A stretch of 64,000 nucleotides of DNA from Artemia franciscana (GCF_032884065.1 NC_088873.1:24417558-24481557), one strand, 5' to 3'. Shown: positions 1 to 14,921, counted from the first letter of the stretch. Notes: generated from the sequence alone by a model not told the origin. Program-made: numbers and translations.

Positions 1-480
1 TATCAACTACTTTCAACAAAATGGCTCTATCAAAATTTTAATTGGAAGCGTTTGGAGAGACGAAGGGCGTTGGGGGCATTCGCCCTCCGATTACTTTCAA
101 ATATCAAAAGGGGCACTAGCCCTCTCCATTCCCAATCGAATCAGCCCTTTTTTAAGTTTTTACGACAACGCTTTCCATCATGCCCCCAGGGCATAACTTT
201 CAACCTTTGCCCTGAGGGCTGTGGGAGAGGGGGTTGATATCCTCAAAGACATAGTTTCCGGACCTTTCAACTACGTTGAACAAAATGGCTATCTCAAAAT
301 TTCGATTGGATATGTTTGGGTAAAGGGTGGGCGTGGGAGGGGTTAGTTGGCCTCCAGTCACTTTTGACTATTAAAAAGGGGACTAGCCGTTTTAATTTCA
401 AACCGAATTAGCCCTTTTTGTAGTTTCTATGACAACTCCTTCGATACGAAGCGCCCTGGTCTAAGACAAAAAAAATAATA
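1..480 (+). repeat. Two diverged partial modular repeat bodies
   Basis: CAACTACTTTCAACAAAATGG at 4-24 is echoed by CAACTACGTTGAACAAAATG near 268-287, and both are followed by GGGCGT...GCCCTCC-like and GGGCACTAG/GGGACTAG stretches, as at 9660-9790. Confidence 0.5.
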
Positions 481-579
481 CATTGTGCCAACATCGTTCT
501 TTACTTTGGCAGTGCTATTGTGCTGCCTATGAAATACTAATACTACTGGTAATAACTCACCACAGCACCAAGCCGCCCG

Positions 580-955
580 AGGCGACACAACTACACACGC
601 TCCTCCTCCATCCCAATCTATTCAAAGCCTCCCTCTTTACATCCTCCCAGGAAGTTCCTATTTCCCCTAAATCTTTCCAAATCTTTCTTTATGACATCCT
701 CGCACCCTAACCGAGAGTGAGCTGCTTTTCGTGTAGCCCAAGTCGATTGGCCAAATAGAATTCTTTTTTGGCAATCTTCCATCCTTCATCTGCGGAACGT
801 GCCCTAACCATCTCAACCTTTCTCTGATTATGGCCCTAGAAAGTGAGATTGAACCGCACTGTTCGTACAGCCTACTGTTTGAAATACGGTTAGTCAGCCA
901 ATGTTTTCTAAAAACATCGGCTACAAATTTATGAAGTATACCATTCATCACTATA
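580..955 (-). mobile_element. LINE 3' end, RT C-terminal remnant
   Basis: The minus strand reads KHWLTNRISNSRLYEQCG, then RERLRWLGHVPQMKDGRLPK, typical of the region just after the RT in RTE-like non-LTR elements. 5'-truncated; coding decays beyond 667. It lies upstream of the first AdipoR exon in the window. Confidence 0.65.
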
Positions 956-1147
956 GAACTAATTTACTCTAAACTCTAAACTATCCTCATGTCACTTCAA
1001 CTTGAAACACATCATTTTTAGATTTTCAGATTTTTTTTTTAAGGGAGGGGTGACTTTAGTTAACATAAACGCCAATGACATAGTCATTCAAATGCTAGTT
1101 TCATGTGGCGAATTGTTCCTGTGGTAATTAGAAAATTCTGTTTGCAG

Positions 1148-1278
1148 GTGCGGAAGCTGCTAGAGATCTAGCAGGTGATGTCGTCGCGTCAACAAAAGAA
1201 CATGGCAAAGAACTTGTGTCTAAAGTAATCGAAACTTCTGAACAGACTGTCGAGACTGTAGTTGAAACAGCTAAATTT
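1148..1278 (+). CDS. AdipoR: AdipoR exon (N-terminal cytosolic region)
   Basis: Acceptor tttgcag before 1148 and donor GTAAGT at 1279. Two bases complete an upstream codon, then 43 codons follow, beginning AEAARDLAGD and ending VVETAKF in phase 0. The peptide is a charged, Ala/Val/Glu-rich predicted helix, as expected just before the conserved VWEQWKV block of the next exon. Its sequence is poorly conserved, so the assignment rests on phase, splice sites and position. Confidence 0.85.
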
Positions 1279-4200
1279 GTAAGTAATTTTTTTCTGCTGT
1301 GATAATCGCTTCAGGACTTAATGTATTTCCACTGGAATTAGAAAAAAGAGGGAAAAAAGCCCCTCTCCTGAAATGTCGAGATTATATTTTATAGTTGCTC
1401 AAATTATCCAAATGTCTTTCTTTTTGTTATTTTTTTATGAAGTTGTGCCTTCTCTTCGTTTTTCCGGTGTGCCATTCCCTCCCCCTCTCCTGAAAAAAAA
1501 TGTTGATCAAGATGTTGAACTAAAATAACCGGCTTAGATTTTGGTTTTGTTCTTTTGAGCTTTATTGATGCATCTCTAGAAATTCCGAGATTCCGGTTAT
1601 GAATATCAACATTGAGGTAATTTGGACACCCACTTATTTGTTGAATTTTCTATTTATTATGTTAATTTTTACTAAATACATTTTGATTTATCCTTTCAAA
1701 ATTGTTAATATTTAAATAAAAATAAAACGAAGGAAAGTTTCAAATTCAGGTACGTGTATTAGTCTGAGGGGGGAGGGAGGGGGAGATTCTGCTGTTTTAT
1801 CATGTCTGAACATTTATAATTAGAGATGTCTCGAAGCCTTGACGAAAGTGACGAATATTGCCTTATTTTACATTTCTTTTGGTGGAGTTTCCCTGAAAAA
1901 AAACACATGATAAAATTTGAAAACTCATCACTAAACATCAGTCCTGACTCTTTGTTTGGGCAAGTCTTGTTCAGCTGCTTGAGTTCTTTTCTTTGTGGCT
2001 ATTCTTTAAATGGGACACTTGGACCCATTTTCTGACTAATTAAGTGTTCTTGAATGATGAGGTGATCCGATTACTAGGCTTTCTAGTTCGTAATTTGGAT
2101 GATTATATCCAAAGTTGCATATTCCGCAGCTAAGGTACCTGCCAAAATTCTTTATTGCGCTGCATTTATCCGGAATTCTGAGCTTATTTATTTCCACTTG
2201 ATAAAGAAAAAAGAAAATCTGCGTATAGATGGACGGAAAACAAAAGATAAATTTCCAAAAAACTGTGGTCTCTGCTTTGATTCCATGAACGTGATTGCAA
2301 AATAATGTGGTGAAAATGTGGTTTTCCAAAGGTGCCAAAAGCCTTAGCTCATTCTAAATGCGTCTGATTAAAATTTGTTTTAGAGATGGTTCAAGCATTA
2401 TTTTTTATGGCATACCATGTAATATAACTTTAATCTCATTTTGTTAGTTATTAGCATGAGGAGAGATGCTTTCGTCATCTGCAGATGCCTCAGACCAAGA
2501 GCTCTTAAAAACTTAGTACTTCCTGATCGCTAGAAAACCTAACAAATAAAAACTTATTCCCGTTAACATTTCACGTTGAACAATAATAAATGCCATGGGT
2601 CTCGTTGTTTTACCCGCTCAAAAAAGATAGATGATAACTATCATAACTTCATTAGTTATGGTCTGATCCCTTACTAATGAAGTGGGGTCCCACTTCCCAT
2701 TCCCACTTGATAAGAAATTTACTTGAAGAACTTTAAAAGCTCGCAGGGCAGTAGTTATTTTTCAAACTTCATATTAAGTTGTATTACTGTATTTCAATTT
2801 TGAATGTTTTACATATTAATGAGTAAAATAAATATTAGTCTCCAGTTCTGTCTTTATTTGGAATCATTATTTTGAATTATTCCGGATTTAAAGCAAGAGA
2901 AAAGGAAATACATTTTTAACTAATCAGTAAGATAAATTGAGATGGTGTAAACTATTCTTTTTTATCAATTTTCTTATCATTTTGTTTGTTTTTTCTCGCA
3001 TCTCTTTTGTCAAAAATAGACGTTCTCAGTTATGGTTTTTGTGGTCAAAATATAACAGTGTCTTGTAAAAAAAAAAAAATACTGATGACAATGTCTTATA
3101 TGAGATATAGGAAAAAAGTTACTGAAAATGCTCAAAAACATTATCAAAAGGTAAGTATTTTGTGGGTACGATGAAAAAATAGTATTGGAAAGGAAATTAG
3201 TAATTTGACTCCTGTTTAAAGTTTAATTCGATTCTCAAACAGGCTGGATGTATCTCGCAGATGAGCCCTGATTCATTTTTTTCTATTTTGGTGTTGTTTT
3301 TGTCTTTTTTGTTTACAGTTTATGACTGAAGTACTTGAAATTTCTTGAATGGCCGGCCTTGGGGAGAAAAATAAATATTGAGCAAGCATAATTTTGTTTT
3401 TCAACTTAGCTTGACACAGTTTATCCTGTATGTTTCTGATTTTTGGATCCTTTTCAAAAGAAGGGGTTATCAAATCGTTCAAAATGAATGTTCATTTGAT
3501 TAAATGAGCCAACATCTGAAGCTAATTTTGGTGGGACATTTTTTTCGTTTTGGAAACAAGAAATGATTTCTTGCAGAATTTTGTATCAGGGAAAGCCGTT
3601 CTACACTCTTTAATTGTATAACGAAAGAAGGAAACCTTTTTCTGATTAAGAATAACAAAAGCTTTCATAATTCTATACATGTAACAATTTCCGGTTTTAC
3701 GATGAGCTTTGATATTGAGTTTACTTAAATATCACGAAGTAAAAATCCTCTTGGAAAAAGTTTAGCTGTCTTTTGTTATAGAAAAGAAAGTAAAGAAGAA
3801 ATACAAAAAAAAAAAAAAATCTGGACACTTCTTCTATGTCAATTAAAAAGGCAAGAGAAATATAAGGAGTGTGGTGTTGGGGAAGGGGGTGTTTGAGGGT
3901 CTTGTTTACTTGCAAATTGTCTTGTTCACTTGAAAAATTTGATTCTGAAGAAATTATGCCAGCTTTTCCTCTCACAGGGATCATCGGTCTTGGCTTTACT
4001 CTATTTAGCTACAGCTCTCAAGTTTTTATTCACTTCCTTCAATATGATTTTACTCCAAAAATTAACGGACTCGGTCTTGGCCTCAAGTTTTAAACATACA
4101 TTCGGGTTTAGAACACACATTTTAGCTCGTTCCAAAAATAAGTATAAAAAAAAGTCTTGTTATGTCTCAAGTTCCTATCAACTGATTTTTCCTTTGGTCC

Positions 4201-7200
4201 GTTAGGTATGGGAGCAATGGAAAGTTTGTGATTTCAAGTCCCTGCCGGATTGGCTCCAAGACAATGATTATCTCCACCTAGGACACCGCCCTCCATTGCC
4301 TTCTTTCAAAGAATGCTTCAGGTCAATTTTTAGGATTCACACGGAAACTGGAAATATTTGGACACACTTAATAGGTTTGTATATTTGAATGAATATTGGT
4401 AGACTAGTTTCAAGGAAACACACAAAACACAGCACAAAAACGTGGGTATGTACCGTGAAAGAGTTTATTGCCATAAAACTAGTGTCGTTTTTAATTTAGT
4501 TGGGTCTGACTAGATTCTGTTCTTGCATTCGGCGATTAGATGCGTGTCTTGTTAGACTTACTTCTCTTGACACATGTCTGCTCAGACATCAATATCGAGG
4601 AAGTTCCTGTTCACACGTAAAATTACAGCTATTCGTTCACTTCTAGGGTCTTGAACTCTGTGTGTACGATTTTGAATTCTACCAATCAGGAGGCTTTTCT
4701 TGTCACTGCGTTTATCATGTGTGCATAGGAGTGTGATCGCAGGTGTGTCTGGCTGAACTTTCATGCTTAAGCAATTGCATGGCCAGACTTTCATGTCTAG
4801 GCATAGAAATTGCTCGAAATGCATGTGAACGTTGCTTTAATCTGGCACTGTAATATAGTTCGGACAAAATACACAAGAACTCTTTATTCCCATGAATACT
4901 AAAGTATCTATTGCTATAAATAACAAAAACTGAAATACGCAACGATATTCTTATCCATTGTCCGTTTATTTCGAAGGCAAAGGTGGAAAATATTTTAAGC
5001 TCCTGAATAGTGACCGAAGGACTTCTATTATTTTGTGCGTCAAGATTTAATTTGTGAAGCCATTTTAAAAATCTTCCAATAACTGATTATCTGAGGACAA
5101 GATGAACAATTTCGTAACTGTTAAATCTCGCTGTAGAAGAAATTTGAGCAATACTTTTTTTCCCAATGGTATTTAAAGTTGGTTCTCACTCCAGAATCAA
5201 GACGATTCGGAAGTGTACTAGTATTTGAAAGCCTATACGTCATTACCTTGACATCTCTTCTACTACCAAGTAATAAAGGAAGTCTAAACTTCTTTTGATG
5301 CTTCCTAGAAGACTTGCCTTTAAAGGTTTGTTTACTTTTTTTTATTTTGTCTTTCAACTTCCAGTACACGGTGGGTGTCGTTCTTATCTTGAGGTGACGC
5401 CAACTTTCTATGGCCAAATTTCTATGGCCAAATTTCAGCTATGGTCATGCCAGTGATCATCTGTTAAAGAGTTCCTGTAAAATTATAAATTTCCAAATTT
5501 TACTTTTTAATTAGAACGGTATTGGTAATGGCATTTCGCTCTATATAGGGTGATGAGTTTATCTTAAAATGGTTGAACATCTTAAAAAGATAGTCAATTA
5601 TTTGAATATTTTGTGTGCATTTTTTTTTCTTAAGAAAAAGGAAATTACGTTTTTTTTCTTATTTTACGTACGTAAAAATGAACCAGGACTTGTCTTGAAA
5701 GTTTTTGACAAATGGTTGAGTCAAAAGTAAAAGCACCCGAATCTTACATACGAGCTTGGGAAGTTGAAAACTAAGAAAAACAAGCTTGAACGGTAGCAAC
5801 TTCCTATTGGAGTATTTTTTTTTTATCGTACTTCTAACAGCAACGCACTTCTATTAAAAAAAGTGACAAAATTTGAAAGGAAAACCTTTTCACACATACA
5901 TTATTTGAATCATAGTTTACTGTTATAACTCAACCTGTAAAAATAGTATTTTCCTGTTGAAAATAGGAATTATATTCAGACTGAAAATTAAACTGAACCT
6001 TTACTTTTATTTTACAATGACGAAGAAATTCAAAATACTATCTGTATAATAAATCTAAATTACTTTTTTTCTTATGACAAATCGAGCTATATTTCGAGCT
6101 ATAACTAATTATTTTCATTTCCTATTTGGACAGAAGAATGTATCATTTCTTTACCTGCAAATAATTATGTTTTCCAGATTTATATGGTCACCATCAAATG
6201 TTACTACTTATGTCTATTTGTCTAGTTTTTCGTCAAAGAAACAACGCATTGTGCTTCTTGGCTCCTTTAATGTATCTTTATTCCCTTCAATAACAATGAA
6301 ATGTGCCTTTCCATCTACGTTGTCTTTCAGGAGCTTTCTCAGTTTGATAATGATTTTTCTTTTCAGGATGCTTGATGTTTATAATGGTTACAACTTATTT
6401 TTGGGTTAGAACTGATCTCGTGTTTGATACCAAAGAGAAGATAATTTTTACATTTTTCTTTGTTGGTGCAATTGGATGCCTTGGCTTAAGCTTTACTTTT
6501 CACACCGTATCCTGTCATTCAGAAACAGTTGGGAAATTTTTCAGCAAGTAAGTCAAGCTCAATTTGACTGGGACATTTTTTTAGTATGCCGCCATCCTAA
6601 GTTTTAAAAGTGTATCTAAGAAAATAATAACTTCAGATCAGTAGTGAGCTAGTTAATTTTGATTAAGTAATCAAATATTCCAGGTACATAAACAATTGGG
6701 TAGAGGGGGCTTTGTTCCCTTGCCCCCTCTCCAGAATATCAAAATTTTTACGATTGTCCCTGTATTTTCCCATATTTCCGATCCAGTTCACCTATTATAG
6801 TTTTTTTGTGTCCCTGTTCTTGAAGTGTTAGCCCCCTCCCCCTCAACAGAAATTAAATTTCTGCTCACTTGTTTGAACCAGCTCAAAGGTAGATTTAGGA
6901 TTCATTATCTTGTTTGACTTTGTAATTAACCCAAAGAAAATTGAGGAATTTACTCCTTTTATTTGAATGTCTTTATCAACCGTGAGAGCGATACTTTTTC
7001 TCTTCTTAAGTTTATGGCCTAGATTCATAGTAGAATGGCCTTGCTTAGTCCCTAATGCAAAAGAAATAAACACTTGGAAATGAAGTGGTTGCCTGGGGGG
7101 GGGGGTGGAAGCCAATGTGACCTATATAGGTTGCACGTTATATTCAGGATAGCTTGCGATTGTTTTCCTTGCTTGAGCATTTTGGAATTTTGCTCACGGC

Positions 7201-10200
7201 TTGTAGACTATCTTTTTTGAAAACTAATCAGAGATCCACCTTGGAACAAGATCCAAAGCTGGCACGTACGCAGGGAGAGGGGCTTCGCCCCCCCCCCCGA
7301 AATTTTGTGAAATGTTTAATTTCTCCATGGTTTCTTAGGATTTCTGGCAAAAGTAGGACATTTATTAAGAATCTAGATACATGTGTGAAGCCTTTTTTCG
7401 GGATTTTACAGCATGCAATTATCCGGTCAAGTCACTTCCCAATTATTAACCCATTTTCTGTCTAACTTTTTACCCTCTTTGAAGTAATTAGCGATTGTAT
7501 TGTTTTTTGTTTGTTTTTTTTTGTAAGGAGAGTTTGCTTTCCATAGCAAAATAGAATTATCCTTGATATTAGGGCGTTTATCCCCCCTTTTCATGATAAA
7601 GTACAGCTTTTAATGGATCAATTTCGGAAACTATCATTTTTCATTAAAATCGACGTTTTCGCAATAGAAGAACTACCCCCCACAACACCCATATTGCACT
7701 ATTAACCCTAAAATCTCCCTTTCAGTGGGATATAATAGATTAATCACTGGTTCTAAATCGCTATGAACATAACCTGAGCCTAAAACGTACTTTTGAGGCT
7801 TCAGTCTCCTTCCCTCCATCCGCTACAATACTACAGATTAAAGTTAATCTGTATTTTCCGATATGCGTGCTTTTTGTATTTATTTAGTTACTAAATAAAA
7901 AAAAAGTGCTACTTTATAGCTGCTGTTTCGAAGGTTTTGCCCCCCCCCCAAAAAAAAAATCCTGCGTACGTGCCTAATCCAAAGGATGACATTATTATTT
8001 AATTACTCTATGATTTTCTTTATATACATTCTTTATAAATGCTTTTTCTTTCATGGTTTCATAGTTTTGTAGCCAGTGAACATGGAAATCACTATGGGGA
8101 ACGATAATTACCTTTAGATTTTTTTTTCAGCTCTTGGCATAGGTCGAAAAAGAACAAAAATTAATTACGGCACAGTTTTCCAAGGCAGCAAAAAAAAACA
8201 AATAAATATAGGAAACACTTCCCGTGTATTGAACCTTAAACGGTAGATTAAGTAATTTGTTTCGGTAATCAATTATTAAATTTATCAATATTCTATGAAT
8301 GTCGGCTATTTAGTCCACCACAAGGAAAACCAACAGCTAAGAAGGACCTATTTTATAATTGCGTTTGCGAGTCAAATCCTATCTATTTAAAAGTAATATT
8401 GACTCTTAAGCAATGGCCCAAATTCACTGTCACATAAATCTCTCTTGAACAATCTCATCGATTCGGATGAATAATTCGAAAAAGACGATTAGATGTTCTT
8501 TTTGATCTAAGCGTTCATTCAAGGTGACTACTATCTCACCAGACTGGTTAATAGTTATAAGTAAGTATTCAAATAGTTTAGCAGTTGAGGTGATTTAGGT
8601 TTGTTCTCTTTTAAGAAGTCGAAAATTTTTTAGTGATGCCTAGGGTTCGGGTGATGAAGGTGGCTTATTTAGGAATTTTGTAGGACAGTTCAGGTAGGGG
8701 GTGGCTGTACCAAATTAAGAGTGTACTAGATCGATGTGGACTAAGCCATATGTGGGGGGATGGTTTAGGGCTCGAGGATATGGGGGACCAAGTAAGTGGA
8801 TTAGTTGAAAGTACTTTACAGGACCAAAAAATACAGGCATGACAGGCCAAGCGTTCGCTTTCGAATTCGTTGGGTCTTTATTGTCGGCCTAAGGAGATTT
8901 CGGGTGAAGTTTAATTTCTTAACGTAGATTTGAATAAAAATGAAATAAAGTTATTAATTGAAACGAGATCTGATAGTTTGCCACTGGGCCAAAGAAGAAA
9001 ATTTGTCGGGAGGGAAAGGTCAAAGGCTGGTCCTTATTATTGTTCTATGTGTGGAGGTTTAGATGAGAGCGTATATCACTTGATGTGTGAATGTGAGGAG
9101 CTGAGTGATTGGAGACTTGAAGTGTTTGGAAGGGAGATTATGATTTTGAGTGATTGGTGAGAGTGTGTATGGATGAGCGTTTTAAGGGTATCAGAAGCTT
9201 GGCACGATTCCTTCGTCCCGCGATGAATTATAGAAGTAGATTTTTGTAGGCTTTTAGTAGGATTTGTGCAATTTCTTTGTAATTGTTCTTTTTTTATATT
9301 TTTTGACATGGTCTATGGGCTTTTATCGTAAATAAATTCTATTTTATTCTATTCATTAACATAATCATGGTCAAAAACTCCCATAAGAAAATTGCTGTCC
9401 CCCAGTTAGAGAAACAAGGAAAATCACTATTTGAATGGGTAAAATTGGTGTATCCTTCTTTTCTTCTTCCTCTTTTCTTTTCTACGCTGCTACTGGAGCA
9501 GGGCTAATGTTCATATCTACCTTCTTTAAAATCAGTCCGGATAACGGACTGATTTTTCAGGGCGATTTTTGACCTGAAAACACAGGTCAAAGTTTGTAAC
9601 TTGCAGCCCTTCCCACGGGGACTGCGGGGGAGGAAGTCGTCCCCAAAGACATAGTTATTAGGTTTTTCGACTATGGTGAATAAAATGGCTATCTCAGAAT
9701 TTTGATCCGGTGACTTTGAGGAAAAAATGAGCGTGGGAGGGGGCCTAGGTGCCCTCCAATTTTTTTGGTCACTTAAAAAGGGCACTAGAACTTTTAATTT
9801 CCGTTAGAATGAGCCTTTTCGCGACATTCTAGGACCACTGAGTCGATACGATTACCCTTTGGGAAAAAAAAAAACAAACAAATAAACACGCATCCGTGAT
9901 TTGTCTTCTGGCAAAAAATGCGAAATTCCACATTTTTGTAGATAGGGGCTTGAAACTTCTACTATAAGGTTCTCGGATACGCCGAATCTGATGGTGTGAT
10001 TTTCGTTAAGATCGTATGACTTTTAGGGGGTCATTCCCCCTATTTTCTAAAATGAGGCAAATTTTCTCAGGCTCGTAACTTTTGACGGGTAAGACTAATC
10101 TTGATGAAATTTATATATTTAAAATCAGCATTAAAATGCGACTCTTTTGGTGTAGCTATTGGTATCAAAATTCCATTTTTTAGAGTTTTGGTTACTATTG

Positions 10201-13200
10201 AGCCGGGTTGCTCCTTACTACAGTTCGTTACCACGAACTGTTTGATATAATTTTGTAGATATATGTTGCGTAAACTGCGAAGCAATATTTTTTATTTGTT
10301 TTAAGTTTCAACTTCGCTGTTTGCTTCCATTAGAAAAACCTTTTTTTTTAATTTAGTGAACCTAAGAAATATTGAATTATCGTTATATGTAAATAAAAGG
10401 AAAACATGGAAAGAAACAGGTTGACTAATTTTTGTAAGGTCCATGCGCACCTTGTACTGCATTGTGAATTAAATAATTTGTGTAAATAATGGGTACTTAC
10501 GTATTATACCGACAACATTGTTGTTCTTGACCAGTTTAAAAACCGATTACTCTGTGCCCGCTCGGGGATAATCAACTTGGCCTGAGTGAGATAAACTACT
10601 CTTCAGGCATATTTAATAAATATTTTGGTATATTTCACTATGATTAACCTAACTTCATTTCTTGAGTGTGGTCAGTATAATACGTAATTGCCAAATAAGG
10701 AAATACATAATCATTTAATGTACTTTAAGACCTATAGAACAACTATGACGTATTTAGCTCAATATTCCTGGGTCCATAATTTCCTTATTTGTAATCTTAA
10801 TTGCGTCTTTGTTAGGACTACAACAGTAACTTAAAATTTATTTTAAATTGGATGACCATGCTCTTTTTTGTAGGGTACGTAGCCTTGGTTACTGTGCCAA
10901 AAAAATCATTTTTATTGACGATGCCAAGAATCTATCGGTAAATGAAGTTGCGCAACCGGAAAAACAGATGGTCTCTGCATCACGTTCTTTTAACCACGTG
11001 ATTCAATCACGTTTTTTTTCGAAGCGTGATAATGTTTTCTTTTGTTTCCTTTTTTTAGCTTCTTCTTTTAATCAAGGAGGATTATTCATATCGTACTTGT
11101 TGCTTCTTTATTCTTGCTAAATTATATTTCAAGATGAAAATATAAATAATGTCTGTGGGATTGTAGTCAATTAGAGAATTTTAAAGGTTGAGTGTGATCT
11201 GGGAATCCTTCTATTTACAAGAAATGTTACCAAGACAGCCAGACTACCTTGGACAGACACTTTCGGTGTTTGTGAGAAATTTCTGAAGAAGACATGTTGG
11301 TTTCATTTGCTGTTTTATGTCGATTTTATTTCATGTACGATTCCATGTCCTAGTTATAAATATATGATTTTTGGGTACTTATCCATTATTCAGGACACAC
11401 TCGAGAATTTCTATCGGCACTTATCGGTTATATAATAGACATTGTACAATTGCGATCGCGAATGACGCGAGCATGACACAAGAAACTGGTCAAGCAACTT
11501 CTTTATACCACACAATTAGCTTTGTTTTGGTTGCAAAATAAATTGTTGCTATATTTTATTTAAGTATTTAGTTAGTAGTTTGGTTTGGTTTATGCAAACA
11601 AATTTGGGCTATATATTTGCACATTAGGGGTGGAGTAGGGTAAAGCATAGCATGTATTAAATACAGCAATGGTTAGTTTACGTATTTAATATATGCTATG
11701 CTCTACTCCCCCCCCCATAATGTGCAACTATATAGCCGATATTTGTTTCTAAACTATTATATATTCACCATATATCTTATCTATTTCCCAATGCGTCTCA
11801 GTTGTTTCAGCCCGTGTACCTGTAAATTGAATCAACTTTGGTGTGTTCTGAATAATGAACAAGTACCGATTTTTGTAACAATACCAATTGTTTTATTGTG
11901 AACAATTCACGGCTTCGTTTGCTTTTAAGTGCATTCTAGTAGCCCTCAAGCGAGACCAGTAAAATCTGGCTAAGTTTCGTATATCTTGCGGGGAACGTAA
12001 ATTAACTAGTAGGAAACTAAACAGACGGAAACGAGAAATTTTAGACCTCATGTTACTTTGTCAACCTTTTGACTATGCAGTACAGCAGGGTCGTACAAAG
12101 GGGAGGGTAGCTCAGGCCCTTTGCTATCTTAAATTTTCTGAAATTCTTGGCACTTCTTGTGAAAATTATCAAATTAATTTTTTTCATTGTTGCCACTCCT
12201 CCCCCCCCCCAAAAAAAAAAAAAATTCTATGGACATGTCTCTGGTCCAATAACCAAGCTGGGAGAAAGTGTATATCTCCTTTCCTTTTTTAGTTTCGAAC
12301 CACGTTTAAAATTGGTTTGAAAAGTAGTTTTCAATTCTGATTTTGCAACCGTAGCCATAATCAGTTGTACATTCAAGGCCGTATCCAGGGGGAGAGGAGG
12401 GTTACCGGGTTCGCCCCCCATACGAAAATTCTGCCCGAATCGCAAAAGGGTAACAAATGTGCATATAAACAAATGTTGATGCGTTTTTCAAAGTTAAAAA
12501 AATAACTATTTGAACAAAAATTCTGGATATGCCCTTGAGTATGAGCAATGTAATGTTGGTTTACGTTGTTGATTGTCATTTCTTCCATGAAGTAAAAATG
12601 CTTTGCACTGAAGAGTGACGAAAATATTCTACAATCTAAAATAAAAACACATTATGTACAAATAATTAAAACATTTAATATAGAAAGTTTTTTCGATATT
12701 GGATGACCAATAGGTGGCGATCGAATCAAGTAGTTGTTATCAGGGTTGCCAACTTTTTGAGCATCCAAAAATGTGTCATTCTTTGCTAAAATATGTCCAT
12801 CTTCAAACTTCAAAACTAGAAGTTCGAGACTTCGAAAGTTCGAAACTAGAAACTTCAAAACATTCGAAATAGCTTAGTGTGAAAGCACGAAACTCATATA
12901 AACATGTAAGTTCCTTACTCTGGAAAAAATCCTTTACTTACAACATCTTGGCGAAACCTTGATGGAAAAAAAAAACATACCGAGAAAAAGTACTACTTTG
13001 ATGAAAAGTGACATTTTTTTTTCAAAATATATATCCAGTTAGGAAATGTCCGGTTTGTGTCATAAATTTACAAAATGTGTCCCTTATTGTCCTTTTATGT
13101 CCCAAATTTCTAAAATGTCACCTTTTCGTTCTCTTATGTCATTGTGTTCCAGCACATGTGAATGTGTCCTTTTGACATAAAATGTGTCGAGTTGGCAACC

Positions 13201-14921
13201 CTGGTCGTTACCCACGCCATCCGCGTGGTGCTTCTGCACTACATACCTGGCTGGCCAACTGTGAAAAAAAAACAACTAAAAAACCGGTTGTGACCACTAA
13301 GCATTAGGCCTGTTGTACAATCGTTTGTATTTTCATTTACTGTTTACTGCTCAGACGTTGAAACTCTCTGCCCTTAATTTGCACTGTTTAAGGTTGCATG
13401 TTTTCAAAGTAACGTAAAAGAGGACTGATTCAATAATAAAAACTTCGGAGATCAAAACTGTGTTCTTGTTGAATAAAAATATAGACATTACTCTCAGCAG
13501 CGGCAGAACGTTGCCGAAATCACTAGTAGCCTAACGCGCGAAGCGTCACCCTTCAAGTTTGGTTTAATGGGCACACATGCTACCCTGAAAATGTTTGTGT
13601 AAAAATGCATTTTTTCGCATTTTCATCTTCCCGCTCTAAGGGTCAGACCTATGTGCACATATGTCTGCAAGCATATTTATGGCTGCAATCGCATCATACT
13701 CCAAATTTGGGTGAACGCCAAAGAGTCTTTTTTTTGTAATTTAATTCGTCGTACTATATCCCTCTTTCTTTTAATAAATGCCAAAGATAGGTAAATTTAA
13801 GGTATCAATTTTTTCGAGGGGATTACGGCTGCTAATATCGAGGGGATATCGAGAGATCTAATTATTGCCTTAGGATGATTTATAGAGCATGGCGTGGTAG
13901 GGCGAAAGACATTCACTTCAATTTGCTGAACTTTTTGCTTTTTTTTCTGAGCGTTTATTCGTTCATTGCCATTTGCTTTTAAATGCACGTGTGTGTATAT
14001 ATTTGTACTAATTCACAAACATTTTGTTATTGAAAAGGCATTCTAAGGATTAAAGAAAGTCTCTGACTGCGATTAATCAGTGTATTCAGGCTCTTGAAAC
14101 TCGGCTGTCAAAAGTCGGAACGTAAAATGTAAATTTTTACGGTTTCAGTTTTGATATTTGAGTGTACGAGGGCAGCTTTGGAATTTTAAAGGTTAATTGA
14201 CTCCTCAGCTCCCTAAAAAAATCTGAATATGAACAAGTTAGGCATCAATCAATAGTACATTATTTTTCTTTTAAATGGAACGATGACCAAAATAATCACT
14301 TAATAGAGTCTCTAATAAAGTGTTACTAAGTTTCAGAGAATCACTCTGAGGCGTTAATTGATAAATAATCGCTTAATAGAGCCTCTAATAAAGTATTACT
14401 AAGTTTCAGAGAATTTCTCTGAGGCGTTAATTGATAAATAATCGCTTAATAGAGCCTCTAATAAAGTATTACTAAGTTTCAGAGAATCACTCTGAGGCTG
14501 AAATCGTTGGAACTTCATTTTCGTTTCTCTGTCAGGTAACGGTAATTCACCATTTGTCCGGTAATTTTATATATGACTTTTGACTTCCTTTAAATAAACC
14601 AATTGAATATACTTCTTTGATATATGCTTATTGCTTGTAGAATCGTGCTAATCAGATGTTTCCGTTCTACAACTGAACTTTATTTTATAAGTCACTATTA
14701 TCTATTATGATGTTTGCCATTTCTTTTAGGTTAGACTATGTTGGCATTACGCTTCTTATTGTCGGATCATTCGTGCCGTGGCTTTATTATGGTTTCTACT
14801 GTGAATATTTGGCATATGTCATCTATTTGTCCCTGGTGATCACGCTTGGTGTTGCATCGATGATTGTGTCCTTGTTTGATCAGTTCTCGCAGCCAGAATA
14901 TAGAAGCATAAGAGCATGTAA

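Noticed and set aside
2986-3174. Possible extra AdipoR exon (lysine-rich reading ending in GTAAGT)
   Set aside because: The flanking exons already join in phase 0 with the expected AKF-VWEQW continuity, there is no good acceptor, and no family similarity.
10848-11120. 90-codon frame with a YCAKKIIFIDDAKNLS stretch
   Set aside because: No family match, not in phase with AdipoR, no convincing splice sites.
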